Below are positions 1 to 12,116 of a DNA stretch of 64,000 bases, piece after piece. Numbering within the stretch: position 1 is the first letter of the stretch; every line of letters starts with the position of its first letter. This stretch comes from Opisthorchis felineus. Its lineage: Eukaryota; Platyhelminthes; Trematoda; Opisthorchiida; Opisthorchiidae. Under the pieces are notes generated by a model. It did not search any database. It had not been told where the DNA came from and saw nothing but the letters and a program-made list of their open reading frames with translations. The position numbers and the translations under genes were made by a program. The DNA is taken from positions 78,551-142,550 of the forward strand of contig SJOL01003717.1 in NCBI GenBank assembly GCA_004794785.1, written 5' to 3'.

Positions 1-1700
1 ATGATAATGAATAAGTATCTGTGTAATCCGTTCTTGAAAGCAACTCCTTATCAAGATTGAATGCTGCGTATTTTCCTTGTGGGGTCACCCACGTGTCAGA
101 TTCAAATTCCTACGGGTGGCAAATGAGCTTTGTGTCCAGTTTTATAAAGAGGCTTAAGTGTGCATTTCGATATAACAAGTAACACTATATACTTCATCAG
201 GGTGTTAGCAAACGCTTGCATCTTTCTACGAATAGTGCCATACTCGCATGGTAATAGTTCTTCTAGATCATTTCCGTTTGAACTCAATTTTAAAATGACG
301 TATGAACACACGAAAAACCAGCTGAGCTCTTATCATTGTGAAAGTCCTGGTTGCTTGCATGCGTATTTATATGAGCAGGTACCAATCTGCTATTGTTGGC
401 AGACGGCCTCATCATGTCGCTGCGTTACTCCAATAACACTGTAGTCTGCAGGTAAAACGCAACCGTCTGCGCAGCGAAAGCCCCGCCAAGCACATCGATC
501 CTGGTGGTATATCCAAGGCCTTTAAAGACGACATCATATAGATCGATTTTTAAAGGAAAACGCCCTGTTCATCTGGTGGATGCCTTTATTTTGGTGGAAA
601 TGTGCGTTCACAGATGACAGAATTTCAGATTCTTCCTGCTGCTTTGGACACAAGAACATTTGACTTCGCTAAACTGCTTCACTTATTGGTTGATCATAGA
701 CAATCGACCCCCAGAAAATACTCTGTGATTCCGTAAAAAAGCGAGATATCAGTACTCTCCGGAAATCTAGGATCTACAAGGGCATGGCCCAGCGGAGTTA
801 AACCAAGTTCGACGCCGAAGTTTTTCAGTACTTGAATTTTTAGAGGCTTCAACATTGGAGTTGCCGAATATGTTGCGGATCCTGCATAAGAACGCAAAGT
901 ATGCGAGACAGTCAATGTGCTGAACTATTCTAAAAAACTCTGTTCTTCAGCGAGTTAGCCGCAGTTTCCAGGTGCATCCGTGTACCTTAAACAATCGCTT
1001 TTTGAAAATACGTTGTCTGCCATGCCATAAATTCGGTCATCATGTGGGAAATCTATGACAGCAGACGACAGACGCTCTAACCGTTATCAAATGACGGCTG
1101 GCAAAAGTCTGTGCCATATGTTTCTTTTACTCAAGCAATTCAGCGTGTATGCATCCATTGTATGCATTATATGACTTATATTGTGAACGAAGCACCCTAA
1201 ATTTATTAGAAAAAAGCCACAACTGTTCAACTTAGAAATATTCATTGATCTGTAGAAGTCCCAAATTAGAAACCCGAAGAAAGTGCTTCAGATATTTAAA
1301 TCCGAAACGGTCCGCACGACAGCATGCTTGCTGGAGCAGTCAGGACCCTTTTCCTGAAGGTAAAATTTAAAAATGACCAGCAGTTGTCATACACTTTGTA
1401 GATGTTCAAGCCGAGTATTGTGTGCACAAAGGTGTCTATCGCGTGGTAATATATCGCCGTTGATATGGAGGGAAACCGTAAAGGGCACACTGTATTTTAG
1501 GCTCAGAAAACATGATAAAAAAGGGGTCAGTTGGACACAGTTTGACAAGGTGCACACGAGTATTATCGTCACTTGCTAACTACGTTCTACATAATGGCAA
1601 ATACTTTATGTCAGGAAAGAAAAGTGGAGTATGAACGCGTGTTATAGTCCAGTGACCACTGTCCGTCCACAAATACAAATCAAAAGTGCACCGCGGTTCT
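1..1700. other. Unresolved non-coding stretch
   Basis: No reading frame here exceeds about 95 codons and none resembles a known protein. I see no tRNA-like or LINE-like motif. The sequence has the same AT-rich texture as the rest of the window. A minus-strand frame at 694-915 (73 codons) has no supporting motif. The stretch ends where the hammerhead-bearing tandem repeat begins. Confidence 0.5.
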
Positions 1701-1711
1701 AAAAACAAACA

Positions 1712-1760
1712 AAACATGAGCTTGCGTTAACGCATTTCGACATCGTGGATGAACGGATCT
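1712..1760 (+). ncRNA. Hammerhead ribozyme remnant (unit 1)
   Basis: This is the position in unit 1 equivalent to the hammerhead of unit 2. It keeps ATGAGCTT (second half of the core plus the helix II start) and TCGTGGATG, which matches the TCGTGGGATG of the 61.6-kb copy. The CUG of CUGAUGA is gone and the GAAA side is shortened. It is recognisable only through the other two copies and cannot be active as it stands. Confidence 0.4.
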
Positions 1761-2037
1761 GCTGAAAACATCACAAATTTTCAGCAATCTTATGAGTAGT
1801 GCATTACGAATATACATGTGTCGCGATATCTCGAATATCGTAGCAACTAAAACATGAAGCGGCCTGGTGAAGCACATTCAGATGCCTGGAAACGTCACAA
1901 ACGAAAGATTCAGCTGGGTTCCAGTCTAGTCTCTCGCAAAATCAAATTTGTTTGCAAATGAGTGTATTTCGCTAATTCCGCGCAATTTGGTTTCAAACAG
2001 AACATAAGGGAGACTAAAGCTCGGGGAGTGCGCCCAA
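1712..2037 (+). repeat. Hammerhead tandem repeat, unit 1
   Basis: First unit of a direct tandem repeat with a period of about 325 bp, measured between the ATGAGCTT words at 1716 and 2041. From about 1778 to 1918 it aligns base by base, with scattered substitutions, to 2084-2224. Shared landmarks are TTTTCAGCAA near the start, AAAACATGA, GCACATTCAG, GATTCAGCTGGG, and TGCAAATGAGTG further on. The unit starts with the most decayed of three hammerhead-like cores. Tandem repetition of hammerhead units is known from PLE terminal repeats, retrozymes and some animal satellites; which of these applies here is inference. Confidence 0.7.
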
Positions 2038-2077
2038 CTGATGAGCTTCACCAAGAGCCAAACCGTTTGTGGGTGTC
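2030..2077 (+). ncRNA. Type I hammerhead ribozyme-like fold (decayed)
   Basis: Helix I pairs GCGCCCA (2030-2036) with TGGGTGT (2070-2076). An intact CTGATGA core lies at 2038-2044. Helix II pairs GCTT (2045-2048) with GAGC (2055-2058), the last pair being a wobble, around a six-base loop. CAAA at 2059-2062 stands where GAAA is required. The triplet at the cleavage position (TTT, 2066-2068) fits the NUH rule. Helix III is at most two pairs long. By established hammerhead chemistry, loss of the G in GAAA should abolish activity, so this copy is probably dead. The fold, not activity, is what the sequence supports. Confidence 0.5.
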
Positions 2078-2270
2078 GAAGACTTTTCAGCAACCTTATC
2101 AGTAGTGCGGTACGACTATATATGTATCGCTATATATCGTATATCGTACCAAATAAAACATGAGGCGCCCTGGTGCAGCACATTCAGTTGCCTGGAAGCA
2201 TCACAAACGGGAGATTCAGCTGGGCTTGCAAATGAGTGCATTTCGCTGAACAGATCTCCGTTTAGGGTTA
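2038..2270 (+). repeat. Hammerhead tandem repeat, unit 2 (shortened)
   Basis: Second unit of the roughly 325-bp tandem repeat. It begins with the best preserved hammerhead core in the window and then follows unit 1 closely to about 2224. A deletion then joins GCTGGG directly to TTGCAAATGAGTG, which lies further downstream in unit 1. Similarity fades after about 2270, and no third unit follows at the expected place near 2366. Confidence 0.7.
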
Positions 2271-2299
2271 TTAGGTTCACATAGAGACATATACCATTT

Positions 2300-5150
2300 A
2301 ACATACGAGAAGAAACAGGGTGAAAATCTCAAGACGTGCACACGTTGCCATCAACTACTAGAACCAGGACATTTATTAAGATGTCCTATTTACCAATTAT
2401 AATCTCTTGGGTGGATTAGTATCCATCAATTCTTTTCCTTTTCGGAAAACGCAGGTCAATTCAGTGGCAACAAACGTGACTAATGAGGTTGGCGTATTTC
2501 TCTGGAAGATTTCATGCGACTTGACAGCTAAATGCTTCCATCACAAAGGGCCGCAACTTGTTGTTTGCTGAAATGTTAGTCGAGGAAAAGGAGATTAATT
2601 ATTGAGTGTGCCGATCCAGATTATTACGAATTCTAAATTGCACGTTGGCAGGCAATTTATAATTAAATAACGTCCGTGTACATCTGTTTTGTAGAGTTTC
2701 AAAAATCTCTGGCTTTATTCCGCCATCAGAAACATGGCGAGTCAGGCCATTAACATCTGCTGGGATTACGTAAAAGTCCGCGAGTGTTCATTGCTGTTGG
2801 ATTGTTCCAGTGATTGCATTTTTTCATAAGCATGTTACTGAAATTACGTGGTACTTTTTTGAGAAACGCGTCAATGTTTTATACAGTGGATCATTTTTGT
2901 GGGAGATTACCCATCAACTGTGGTGGCAAGTGCAGGATTCAGGTAAGTTACCATCTCAAAATATTTCCGTTGGGACAACAAATGCACCAGTGGAAGTGTA
3001 GAGGCATTCAGTCTTCCGACATCCTGACACATACATTCTTACAGAGTGGCTCATAAATCCGGGGCTTTTATTATTTTTTGGTTATTTGTTACCACTTAGC
3101 ATTTTGAACCTAATGGCGCCACGTTAGTCGAGTTTGATCATTGTTTGATTTACGGACAAGGTTCACAGTGGGTTTCTTCACTTTGATCCGCGGTTACGGT
3201 CGCTGCAGCAGTAAGTCCTAGGTCCTACCTTGACCTACTGCATAGAAAGAAAAAAACGGTTAGAAGAAAAATTTCACAGAAGTCAAAATTTTGATGCTTA
3301 CTTGACAGCCGTAAGCAAGAAACCCAAGAGGGTGATCCATTGAGTAATCGGTCTTTGACCGAAGGTGAGAAAAAATTCACATTGTTAGTTGAATACATAA
3401 ATAAAGAGCAAAAAAGAAACTCAGAAGGATTTCGCAACACTTGGATTTTTTTTTCATCAGTAATACAGATGAATTCCATGCAGTTTGCGATTTTTCCACG
3501 AAGAATGCTTCAACCCTTTGTTACTCGGGAGCCCGCTAGATGTTGAGACATTTACACCTGATAAACGTATCCTTCTATACCACAAAAATTCTGTCCCTGC
3601 GAAGACATTGTTGAATTCTGGCGCTTTCAGAGCAGGATAGTATGCGACGCGATATCGGCGGTATACTGACGTGCTTTGGTTGCGCTAGACTAGATTAATC
3701 AGCGCATATAGGCAAACGAGTAGAAAAAGTCTGCAACAATATTGCTGATATTGCGATGTGGGAGTAAAAAACAAAACTGATCAACAGAAAATTTAACACC
3801 CCTGAAGAGGCAACTTATTCTGGGTGCCACCGGTAATAATTAGGGGCCTGAACTTAACTACTCATCATTCCAGAAAATGACTTCATTAATTAAGATTTCA
3901 TCAGGTTTTGAAATGTTTTGACAAATTTCTGCCCTCGAGTTTGACTGGCACTTCTTGTATTGTGCAAAATGCTTGTGCACACAGCCAACTTGTAAAGCGA
4001 GATAATTCGACTACCTAACATTTTGAAAGAAACGGTTAACTGCTTCAGTCCCATTTGTCATCTGGCCTGAAACTATCGCAAAATTGCAATTTGCCTTGAA
4101 TATTCAAAATAAATGATTCGGTGACTTGTGGAAGTGAACAAAATGCCACCGTTAGTTAACGCGCGGCAACCCTAACCTCTAATTGTTCCACCTGCTGAAA
4201 ACGAAACGAATGTACCGTACCCTGCCCGAAACTTGCTTGGTCCGCATAATAATATTCCCGATTCTCCGGTACCAAAAACCGTTTATTTGTTTAGAGAGGA
4301 ACTGCAAATGAATATCTTAGTCATTATTGCCGTTTTCCAGGAACATTTTCGATGGACATCTTTTCATCAGTCACTCTTGAGAATGTGTCGAAAACAACGC
4401 ATGTCAATTACAAACACCATTTCCAACCAATACTTGTTACTAGTAGCAGGTTGGTAGTAACAACAGTCGCCTATTTCGATCTACTCGGGGTGTCGTTCTA
4501 GTAGCAAAAAGCCTGCTATTTTGGTGACGTTGAAGGGAACCGCTTTAAAGAATAGAGTGATGGCTGTATTTGGCAGTGACGGAAAATGTGACTGACGAAA
4601 CCTCAGGCGCAATGTTCCGTTTTTGATTTTCTTCAGCACTGTGTTCGTAAAACCCAGTATTGCTAGTCGTACATATTTATGCCTGCAGTGTATCTCTCAT
4701 GTGACTAGAGTAAAACAGAAACCCGAACCAAATATTTTGCATTGTATTTAATCAAGGCAATGTGCACATTAATCATTAGAGTCCACAAAATACAGGAAAC
4801 TAATAATATGTGCTCCTTTTCGAAATTTGCACGCAGTGGACGTTTTCATGTTTTCAATAAGTGTTAAAAAATTTGTATTTATGAATCATTGGGGTTGCGT
4901 ATCCTTGCCTGTCTGCATGGGCCGAATGAATGTTTGAAGTTATTGTATCAAATCACCTAACCTCAACGGACTTTCATCCTGGAACTAATGCCAGACATTG
5001 AGAAACGATGTAAATTGATGTGAGCCATGAGTAAAACGTCATATAGGCTTGTAAATCTCAATATGGATACATAGATCAATGGTGAATGTCGTATTATATC
5101 GCTGTTGCATTTTGTCAAACAACTTCATTGTGCTATAATGCGTATGCAAA
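2300..5150. other. Unresolved non-coding stretch
   Basis: No frame exceeds about 85 codons and no domain motif is visible on either strand. Overlapping short frames around 2810-3056 and 3225-3546 occur on both strands, as expected by chance in AT-rich DNA. I found no clear internal match to the repeat families defined elsewhere in this window. Confidence 0.45.
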
Positions 5151-5158
5151 TTTAAACA

Positions 5159-5590
5159 ATGGGATCTACTAAATTGTCTGCTTTGAAATGGTGTCGGGGG
5201 ATATACTGTATGATTTTGTATCTTCTAGCTCTGTCAAAATCCTTCCTACGACTTTTATTAGATTCTAAACCGGGTATAGTGCTAACACATGAAAATCAAA
5301 TGATGAGCTATCCGACTCAGTTTGCTGAGACTTATCACAAGGAAGGTAAACAGACACCAAATATTCTATCTTCGAATGTACCATCCGATTTAGATCCAGT
5401 TGTTTAGCCTTTTCAGCAAATCTCTCTAGATCGTACATATGCTATTGTTTTTGCCGATTCCACATGTATCAAGGAGAATACCCAAAGAGACCTTCGCTGG
5501 GCCTTCGCTGTAGCTGACACCGGTGGACAAATATTTCGTCGGCGATTCGGATGTTGCCGAGCAGTTACATATAAGACGATCTTGAACTGT
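5159..5590 (+). pseudogene. Possible Ty3/gypsy protease remnant
   Basis: Reading 5159-5590 in one frame with a single stop at 5405-5407 gives a stretch ending in DLRWAFAVADTGGQI followed by FRRRFG. In Ty3/gypsy polyproteins the protease typically ends in a segment of the form F-x-W-x-F-V-V-A-D-x-x-x-x-I-L-G-x-D-F. Here the F/W, VAD and hydrophobic I positions fit, and the ILG-D-F part is altered. Just upstream, ADSTCIK fits the place where these proteases have an A-(N/D)-x-(S/T)-x-I segment. The active-site DTG is not convincing: LDSKPG at about residue 37 is the only candidate, and it lies too far upstream. Treat this as a weak call. Confidence 0.25.
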
Positions 5591-6026
5591 CAGCTAGGTG
5601 GTAATGCATGATGATGTTACGCGATCTTCCACGTTGCACTTAGTTCGCACAACGCACTGGAGATTTGGAATAAGATGTGCATTCCCTGGAAATTCTGCCA
5701 TTAAATGCATGCGTTGTTTCATTCTTCTACAGGTTGATTACTATTTCGAACTCCTCACAAGCTCATCTTCATTAAGTCACAGCAGTCTATACGCAAGGTC
5801 CTCATCTGTGTCCAAAGTGTACTGCGCTTTCATTACTGCTTATTTTATATTAGAAAATGATTCTAATTCTAGTGCTTTCAGTACCATATTGATGTCAGCA
5901 ATAATGCGGTCGCACCGTACTGATATTCAGTTACATTTTTGGGTTTGCATTTGTATGGGTATGCATGGGTATATTATTGATTGTTGCCGGGCATGAAAAT
6001 GGTGACAATGGAATGAATGCATATCA

Positions 6027-6054
6027 TTATATATATATATATATATATATATAT
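6027..6054. repeat. (TA)n microsatellite
   Basis: An uninterrupted run of about fourteen TA units lies directly downstream of the 132-codon frame. Confidence 0.95.
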
Positions 6055-8041
6055 TCCACTTGATATTCCTCCGTGTGTATTCCAGTCATGATAAAAATCG
6101 CGAAGACGCAAACCGCAAAACCGCATGATGGCACGCACTCACGGAACCCGCTGCACCATCGCGTGAATATGTTGTGACTACTTCAGCAACAATTTCCAAC
6201 ATTTGAAATATTTGTTCTAGTAGCCTAAAAATAGTAATCTCATATCGCTGCGTACAGCTTATTGCCACATTTTAGAAAATAATGTCCGCTGAATAATTTG
6301 ACTGAGAGATTTCGTCTACAGTCCAAAAATGTGACTAAACTGTTGCTTCGTTTTTTACTAAGCTCATGCGTTAGTTCGCTGGCGCGCTAGATACTTTCGC
6401 CCAAAATAAACAGCGGTCAACTCACCCGGATCAAATCACTAATGGATGCGAACCGCCCATGCAGAAACATCCACCGAATGTAGACTGCGCCGTAGTGTAA
6501 CCCGAAGCCTTCATTCGCCTCTAGATATCTTGCAACCATAATTTTCCCATGTTCCTCTTAATTTCGAACATACGAATTGGAAATTTCACCGTCCCCGTGA
6601 CTGTCCGTTTTCCGCAGATATCATGAATAACACGGCGAGGCAAGGCTTACCGCACAAGTTAATTTAGCATCAGTCTGCAACAGTTTTAGACAGGAAACAC
6701 TCTTATTGACGGTTCACGAAACCCTTAGAAATGCACGCTAGTTTATTTGCCTGATGATACCTAGTATGTTCAAGGTAGTGTTCAGCGCACTCGCTGCCGC
6801 AGCGTGACGTCATGCAACATCACGTATCACAAATAGGATGATACCTAGAATGTAAGCCAAAAATCATTATTTAGTTGTTCCAATGGGATATTGGCTACTA
6901 AAGGACATATTGATTCGTGGTTGCTTAAAATGCATAGCACATAATGGAAACTTTTTTTACAATGAACACTATAAAAGATACTAGACCGTTTCGAACAGTT
7001 AGGTGGAAATTTTGCCCAACTTATGGCACTATTGCGGGCGTGCTACACATAAAATTTGCACTTGAAACAAGAAGGTCATCCTACGTGTTAATCATATGCA
7101 TATGCATTTGCTCGCCTAAGGATGAATTAAGAAGCCGATATCAAATCAAGGAAAACAGTACGTGGACTTGTAACTGACATAAATCAAAAGTAACTAGATA
7201 CTGCGAGAATTAGTATCTTACTTAAGCGACTACTTGCGCATTCGCAGCGACCGATTATGTCGAGTCTCAAAACAAATACAACATAGCTACATCCCAAAAT
7301 GTAGTTATCGCAAACTATCTGAATATGGGTTCTTTGTTCATACGATTGTTTTTCCTTTTAGGAAAAACTGTCCTGTATTTAAGAATAATCGGTTGATATT
7401 CGGCAGAATTCACTGTGTTGTGCCGGTTTCCCCATTTAAATACACCAACTTTTATGGAGGTTTCGTCACAACACATTATGCGCCCGTGATTAGCTCGTTT
7501 GGTCGTAAGACGTGAAACCCTCTGGAAATTTTATTAGCCTACTAAAACCCCAGCACAAGATGCTTATGTGTACAGTAATTGCAAAAAGTTATGCACTTAT
7601 TTTGGTCGTATGTGCCAATAGTAAGTTCAGACGTCAGTAAATTACTTTATATTTCCTGCAATAATCGTTCATTCAGTTGAAATATAGTCACGTTGCGTTT
7701 TAAAAAATACGCTTACCTTGATAAAAAAGTTCTATCAGAATTTGGGGTGCATCACAAAAATAAGTGATCTAAATGCTCACTCCTGAGAAGAACACAGACA
7801 TTCCCAATTGTAGCCGACTATATATACTTAAACAATAATTCCTGCTGTGAGCGACGCGCGAATAAGTTCTTCAGCCGCATGGCTGATGAAAGCATCGCGC
7901 ACCGTGCATTTCGTTCGGAGTAGCATCAGAGCTCCTAAACGAGAGTTATAATGCTCGTTTCCACTTTCATTACCGATACCTGGAAGAAATTGTGAGCACT
8001 TCGTAAACCGCGCATATATGTGTGGGGACTTCAAATTTATT

Positions 8042-8068
8042 GTTTTTGTTTGTTTGTTTGTTGTTTTT
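8042..8068. repeat. Short (TTTG)n tract
   Basis: T-rich stretch with about four TTTG units. It is pyrimidine-biased and could be a microsatellite seed or the tail of an old retroposed copy on the opposite strand. Confidence 0.7.
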
Positions 8069-8984
8069 AAACTTTTGTGTTTTCAAGTTCAAGTCATTAG
8101 CAGTGATTTTGTAAAGCAAATTTTTACCTAGTCTCATGCAAAGGATGGCAGTTTCTCCGAATTATGGTTTTAAGCGATGTTTGTCTCACTGCCTAGGAGG
8201 GATTTACGCCGGCAAGTTTGAAAAACATGCTACCCAAGATCTGCCGAGCAGTGTCAGTCAGTCGGTCCAGAGTTCGGCAACATTGTGTTTGGTTGAGCTT
8301 CCTGCTCCAGAATGTAGATTTTCCTTTTTATCAGAGTAGACAATCTACTGCGCTAGTGGCAGCGTAAACTTAATGTGACTAACGCCACCGGATCACCACA
8401 TTTTAGTAACATATTGACTTGCAGAAGACAAGTTGGAAAATTTGTTATCGAACTCTAAAGCAAACGATAACCTCAAAGGACTTTTAAGGAAAGACCAGAT
8501 ACAAAACAAGTGATTTTCTAAGCATACGAAAAACCTCCAATTCAAGACATATCTTAGAGGCTCACGAGGGATTTTTGGCGTTTCACACAGTGGCCAAGTG
8601 TGGCGATTGGGAATGTTGTACCGAACTTGACGGACACAGTAGAGTTAAACAAATCTCCTACAAACCGTACGTTGTTACGCGTAATTTTCCGGTAGTCCCA
8701 GCTCAGTGGTGAACAAATGCGAGGATCAACAGGTCACATGCACAACGGTGGTATTCCGTTTAAAATGCAAAATAATTGATCTTTGGATACCGGTTGCAGT
8801 TGTCGATCACGTAGTGTGCACAGCAATGAAAACAAAAGGGCCATCTACTTCCACAGTAGCGTGGATAAACGGATAGCATTAGCAAAAATATACATAAGCC
8901 TCATTAGAGCAAAATGAATTAGGTATTGACAGCCTACCAAAAGTGCTATTAACAACGGCGCGAATGACCGAAAAACGTTAGATT

Positions 8985-10790
8985 AATTCATTAAAGTATA
9001 TGCATTGCTCATGTTTCGCGATATCCGGTACATATAACGCACAAGTAATCAGTTGCTTAGCGCTCAAAATGTTGACAAATATATCTAGTGCAGTATGTGG
9101 CTGCTTCAGATGCCTAACGCGACTGATGTATGTACAGACACCGTATTCTAAATTTCGCAGCCATAAATTCGTTCTCCGGCATATGCTGCCGTGCTTTTAA
9201 CAAGGTTTTCTGTGACGGAATCTGCACTGCGGAGAATAAAACTGAAATCACGCAGATTAAAGAAAACCCAACAAATAAAACGTAATGATGATTTTCGTTG
9301 GATATACTTACCGTCTGTCGATGGTTTAACTAAAGCAAAAACAAGCATGTTCAACTCGCGGGTTTTTATGTGTAGCACGCAAAATCTCAAGGCATGGTTT
9401 GCCTCCGTGAATGTATATTGATGTCGGGGTGATATCGCACTCGTGCCTGTTTATTGTGCCAGAAGAATGCACTCATCCGGAGGTTTACTGGTGTGGATTT
9501 GGTGGCTGGAAACATTTGTTCAGGGCAAAGTTATAAATGTTGTCACAATACAAATTCTGTGCATAGCTGACCTAAGTGTTAATTTTTACTTGTTTGTTAA
9601 GATGCACGTACATTTACTAGGGGCAATCGAACCTTAGCTGTAGGTTGATAATCCACATATAGATATGCATTCACGGGACATAGAGAACCATATATGTTCC
9701 TGAATGTTAGGCGGTGCCCGATGATATTCTCGATTTTTTAAATTACGTTTTATCCAAATAACCGAAGAAAATTCGCGAAATATGGCTCGGTTTGCACGGG
9801 TGCACATATGTATGACCACAATGTTTCGCAGTGGAGAACAACGTCATAGATGATAGATTGCGCGGCGTCAGCCACTCTATCATCAGCTAGAAACCCTGGG
9901 ATTAATGCTGTGCACAAAACTAACGGCTAACATAATCTACGGGTAGACCATCGAAAAACGTCAAGTTCTGCACCGGGGCGTGACATGATTCCTCTTCACA
10001 ACCAATTAATGCTAATAATGGACAAACGCTTTCGAAATATTCTCCAATATAATATCTGTCGGCCGCCCGGATTAATGGGGTAAGTATGGTCCACTGGTGA
10101 ATGTGGCGCATGAAAGCTGTCACTATCGGCTGACTAGCTGCATCTCAAATGCCCCGCAGTCTTGCGTAACGGTTGCGTGGAGCAAGGAGGGCATCATATT
10201 CAGTTACAGTTCAACTCATTTTAATGTAATTCATCTCATTTAATTATCGTGCACCGAAGCCATATCTACATGCACTTTTGGAGACCGGACTTGTTTCACT
10301 CGTCAAATCACAACATCACAAAACAGGAAGTCTAGTGTGGCGCGGGAGCGATGACTATTGCAAATGATTTGTCGCATTTCAAACTGAACACCAGCTTGCG
10401 TAGTAGACGCATGGTGTCAGGAAGGCATCATATTTACGTTTGATGTCAGTTGCGGTAAATTCCGAAACAGATGCAGGTAGGTACCACACGCATGTGCGGA
10501 CCCTTTGTAGGTATTTTCCGCCCATACACACTCAAGTAATACATGCTACCCATGCGCAAATTTAATCAATAGCAGTTTACTAAAAGGCCATTATAATTTT
10601 GACATTCACTGTCCTGTTTTCGACAGTGAGCATAAAAAGCCGGATGTTACTGTCAAACAAATAATCCATATAGAACCGCACCGTATGTATTAGTGGGGTT
10701 ACAACATGTGGAAAAATTCAGCTTGCGATATGAGACATGAAGTACTGTAAGTTACTTATTCCGCTTGAAAGCATTCGGGCGGACATGCTT
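8985..10790 (+). repeat. Dispersed repeat family A, copy 1
   Basis: The longest copy of a family with internal order a-b-c. Segment a (about 9050-9360) matches 10860-11230 and 17520-17770, sharing GCTTAG, a CAAATATAT-like word and TTTCTGTGACGGAAT. Segment b (about 9440-9930) matches 16870-17270, 17800-17990 and 29930-30150, with landmarks AATGCACTCATCCGG and GCACATATGTATGACCAC. Segment c (about 10140-10560) matches 18120-18300 and 30245-30520, with landmarks CATCTCAAA, ATTCATCTCATTTAAT-like, ATCTACATG, and a CGGTAAATTCCGAAAC block. No copy has a shared open frame, so it is probably a non-coding part of an old element. Confidence 0.65.
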
Positions 10791-10799
10791 TCCGTACGC

Positions 10800-11250
10800 A
10801 GCATAACTGTGAAATTTGCAGCGTAGAATGATTCTGTCAATGATAAAAATAACTGCGCGGTTTTGAATTGTGGGTTGCTTTTCAACCTTTTTACTGAAAC
10901 ACGATGTTTCGCAATTGCTTAGTGTTCACATTTTTGGCAAACATATATGATACAGTATATGTCGGTTTCCGACACCCTATTGCTTATCACAACTAGTGGC
11001 TGCATGAAAATACAACCTTCGGACTTCGCCGACCGGAATTCATTCTGCGTGTTAAGTCACCGGTTTTCAACCAATGTTTCTGTGATGGAATTTGGACTAC
11101 TGAGCTTTTCAAAAGACCCGGGGTGAATGAGGCATGGTTAGCAAAGATTGATGTGTTTTTGTCTCACACACTTACCGTTTGATGCTTGTGATTCAAGTCA
11201 AACAAAATGATTCGTTAATGCTAATTTGGATTGCCATGCATCAGCATGTC
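10800..11250 (+). repeat. Dispersed repeat family A, partial copy (segment a)
   Basis: It starts immediately after the previous copy, giving a head-to-tail arrangement. The best matching block runs from GCAATTGCTTAGTGTTC through ATATGTCGGTTTCCGACACC and GTGGCTGCATGAAAA to AACCAATGTTTCTGTGATGG. The same order of words occurs at 17560-17720 and, more weakly, at 9050-9240. Segments b and c are not found after it. Confidence 0.6.
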
Positions 11251-11259
11251 ACTGGCCTG

Positions 11260-12100
11260 CCGCAACTAATGACGGGTTATGGGTTTTTCGCCGGCTGTCC
11301 AGGTAACCTAGGAAGGTTGAGATCGAATGATCAATGACAGTAATACGTTTCTCGGATTCATTGATACACAGAGCCCAGCGTCAAACTCGATCTGCAGCTT
11401 TCTACCAATATGCTGCGCAAGTGGTCAACGATCAGAAAGCTTGTTGGGAAAATCCCTGACTGCTCTAAGCAGTCCGGCATCATATCTTCCGACTATCCGT
11501 GCGATATTATTTGCGAAGTCCTGGTAAATTGATAAACTAACTTGTGCATTTTGTATTTATATTCCATTACTTTTGTATGAATGACATACTGTTACATTTG
11601 AGGGGTCAACTGGCCCGATATGGTCCTGTATTGTGCAGAAAATTTGGTTTACAATACTCGGATTCTGTGCCAACCAACGCATTACCAGGCACGTCACATC
11701 GTGCCAAGGTTTGTCTATCTTGTTTCAAGCCATACACAGCAACCGAATTTTTGATCCACGCACGGAAAGCAGATGGTACGTTTGCGCATATTCCTCACTT
11801 CATTGATTGAAATAAAATCTTCCAGAAGATTTAAAACCAAACGTTTTTGCGGAGTATTTATTTGCCTCAACATCCTTCCGCTTGATATTTCACAAATTTC
11901 TAAACAGTTGCTTTCCGAATTTTGACGATATAATCCGTAAATAATTTAATATCGCGATGTGATGTTTCTCATATTTTGTTATAACCTGGTTACGTGGAAG
12001 CTCATTCAATCCTCTGTTCCACTCTGCTTGGTAAGAAGTTTGCCAGCCCAGTCTGAAGGTTATAGCTGATGGGATTTCTCAATTAATTACATACAGGCTT
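11260..12100. other. Unresolved non-coding stretch
   Basis: The frames at 11327-11527 and 11544-11810 (66 and 88 codons) carry no recognisable motif. No internal repeat match was found. Confidence 0.4.
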
Positions 12101-12116
12101 AACGAAGAATTTCGTG

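Larger units (their letters stand above)
5591..8975. other. Unresolved stretch with a 132-codon open frame
   Basis: A plus-strand frame at 5598-5996 encodes 132 residues with Ser-rich stretches but no domain I recognise. It ends just before a TA microsatellite. Frames at 6944-7177 and 7234-7515 are shorter and equally anonymous. No match to repeat families A-D or R was found here. I do not propose a gene. Confidence 0.4.

Noticed and set aside
694..915. Minus-strand frame ending in FLGVDCL, as a gypsy protease end
   Set aside because: Only the last few residues resemble ILGxDFL; the expected W-x-F-V-V-A-D segment before it is absent.
7470..7515. TATGCGCCCGTGATTAG and GGTCGTAAGACGTG resemble the hammerhead region
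   Set aside because: The core reads GTGATTAG rather than CTGATGA, there is no GAAA, and upstream sequence does not match the hammerhead repeat family.
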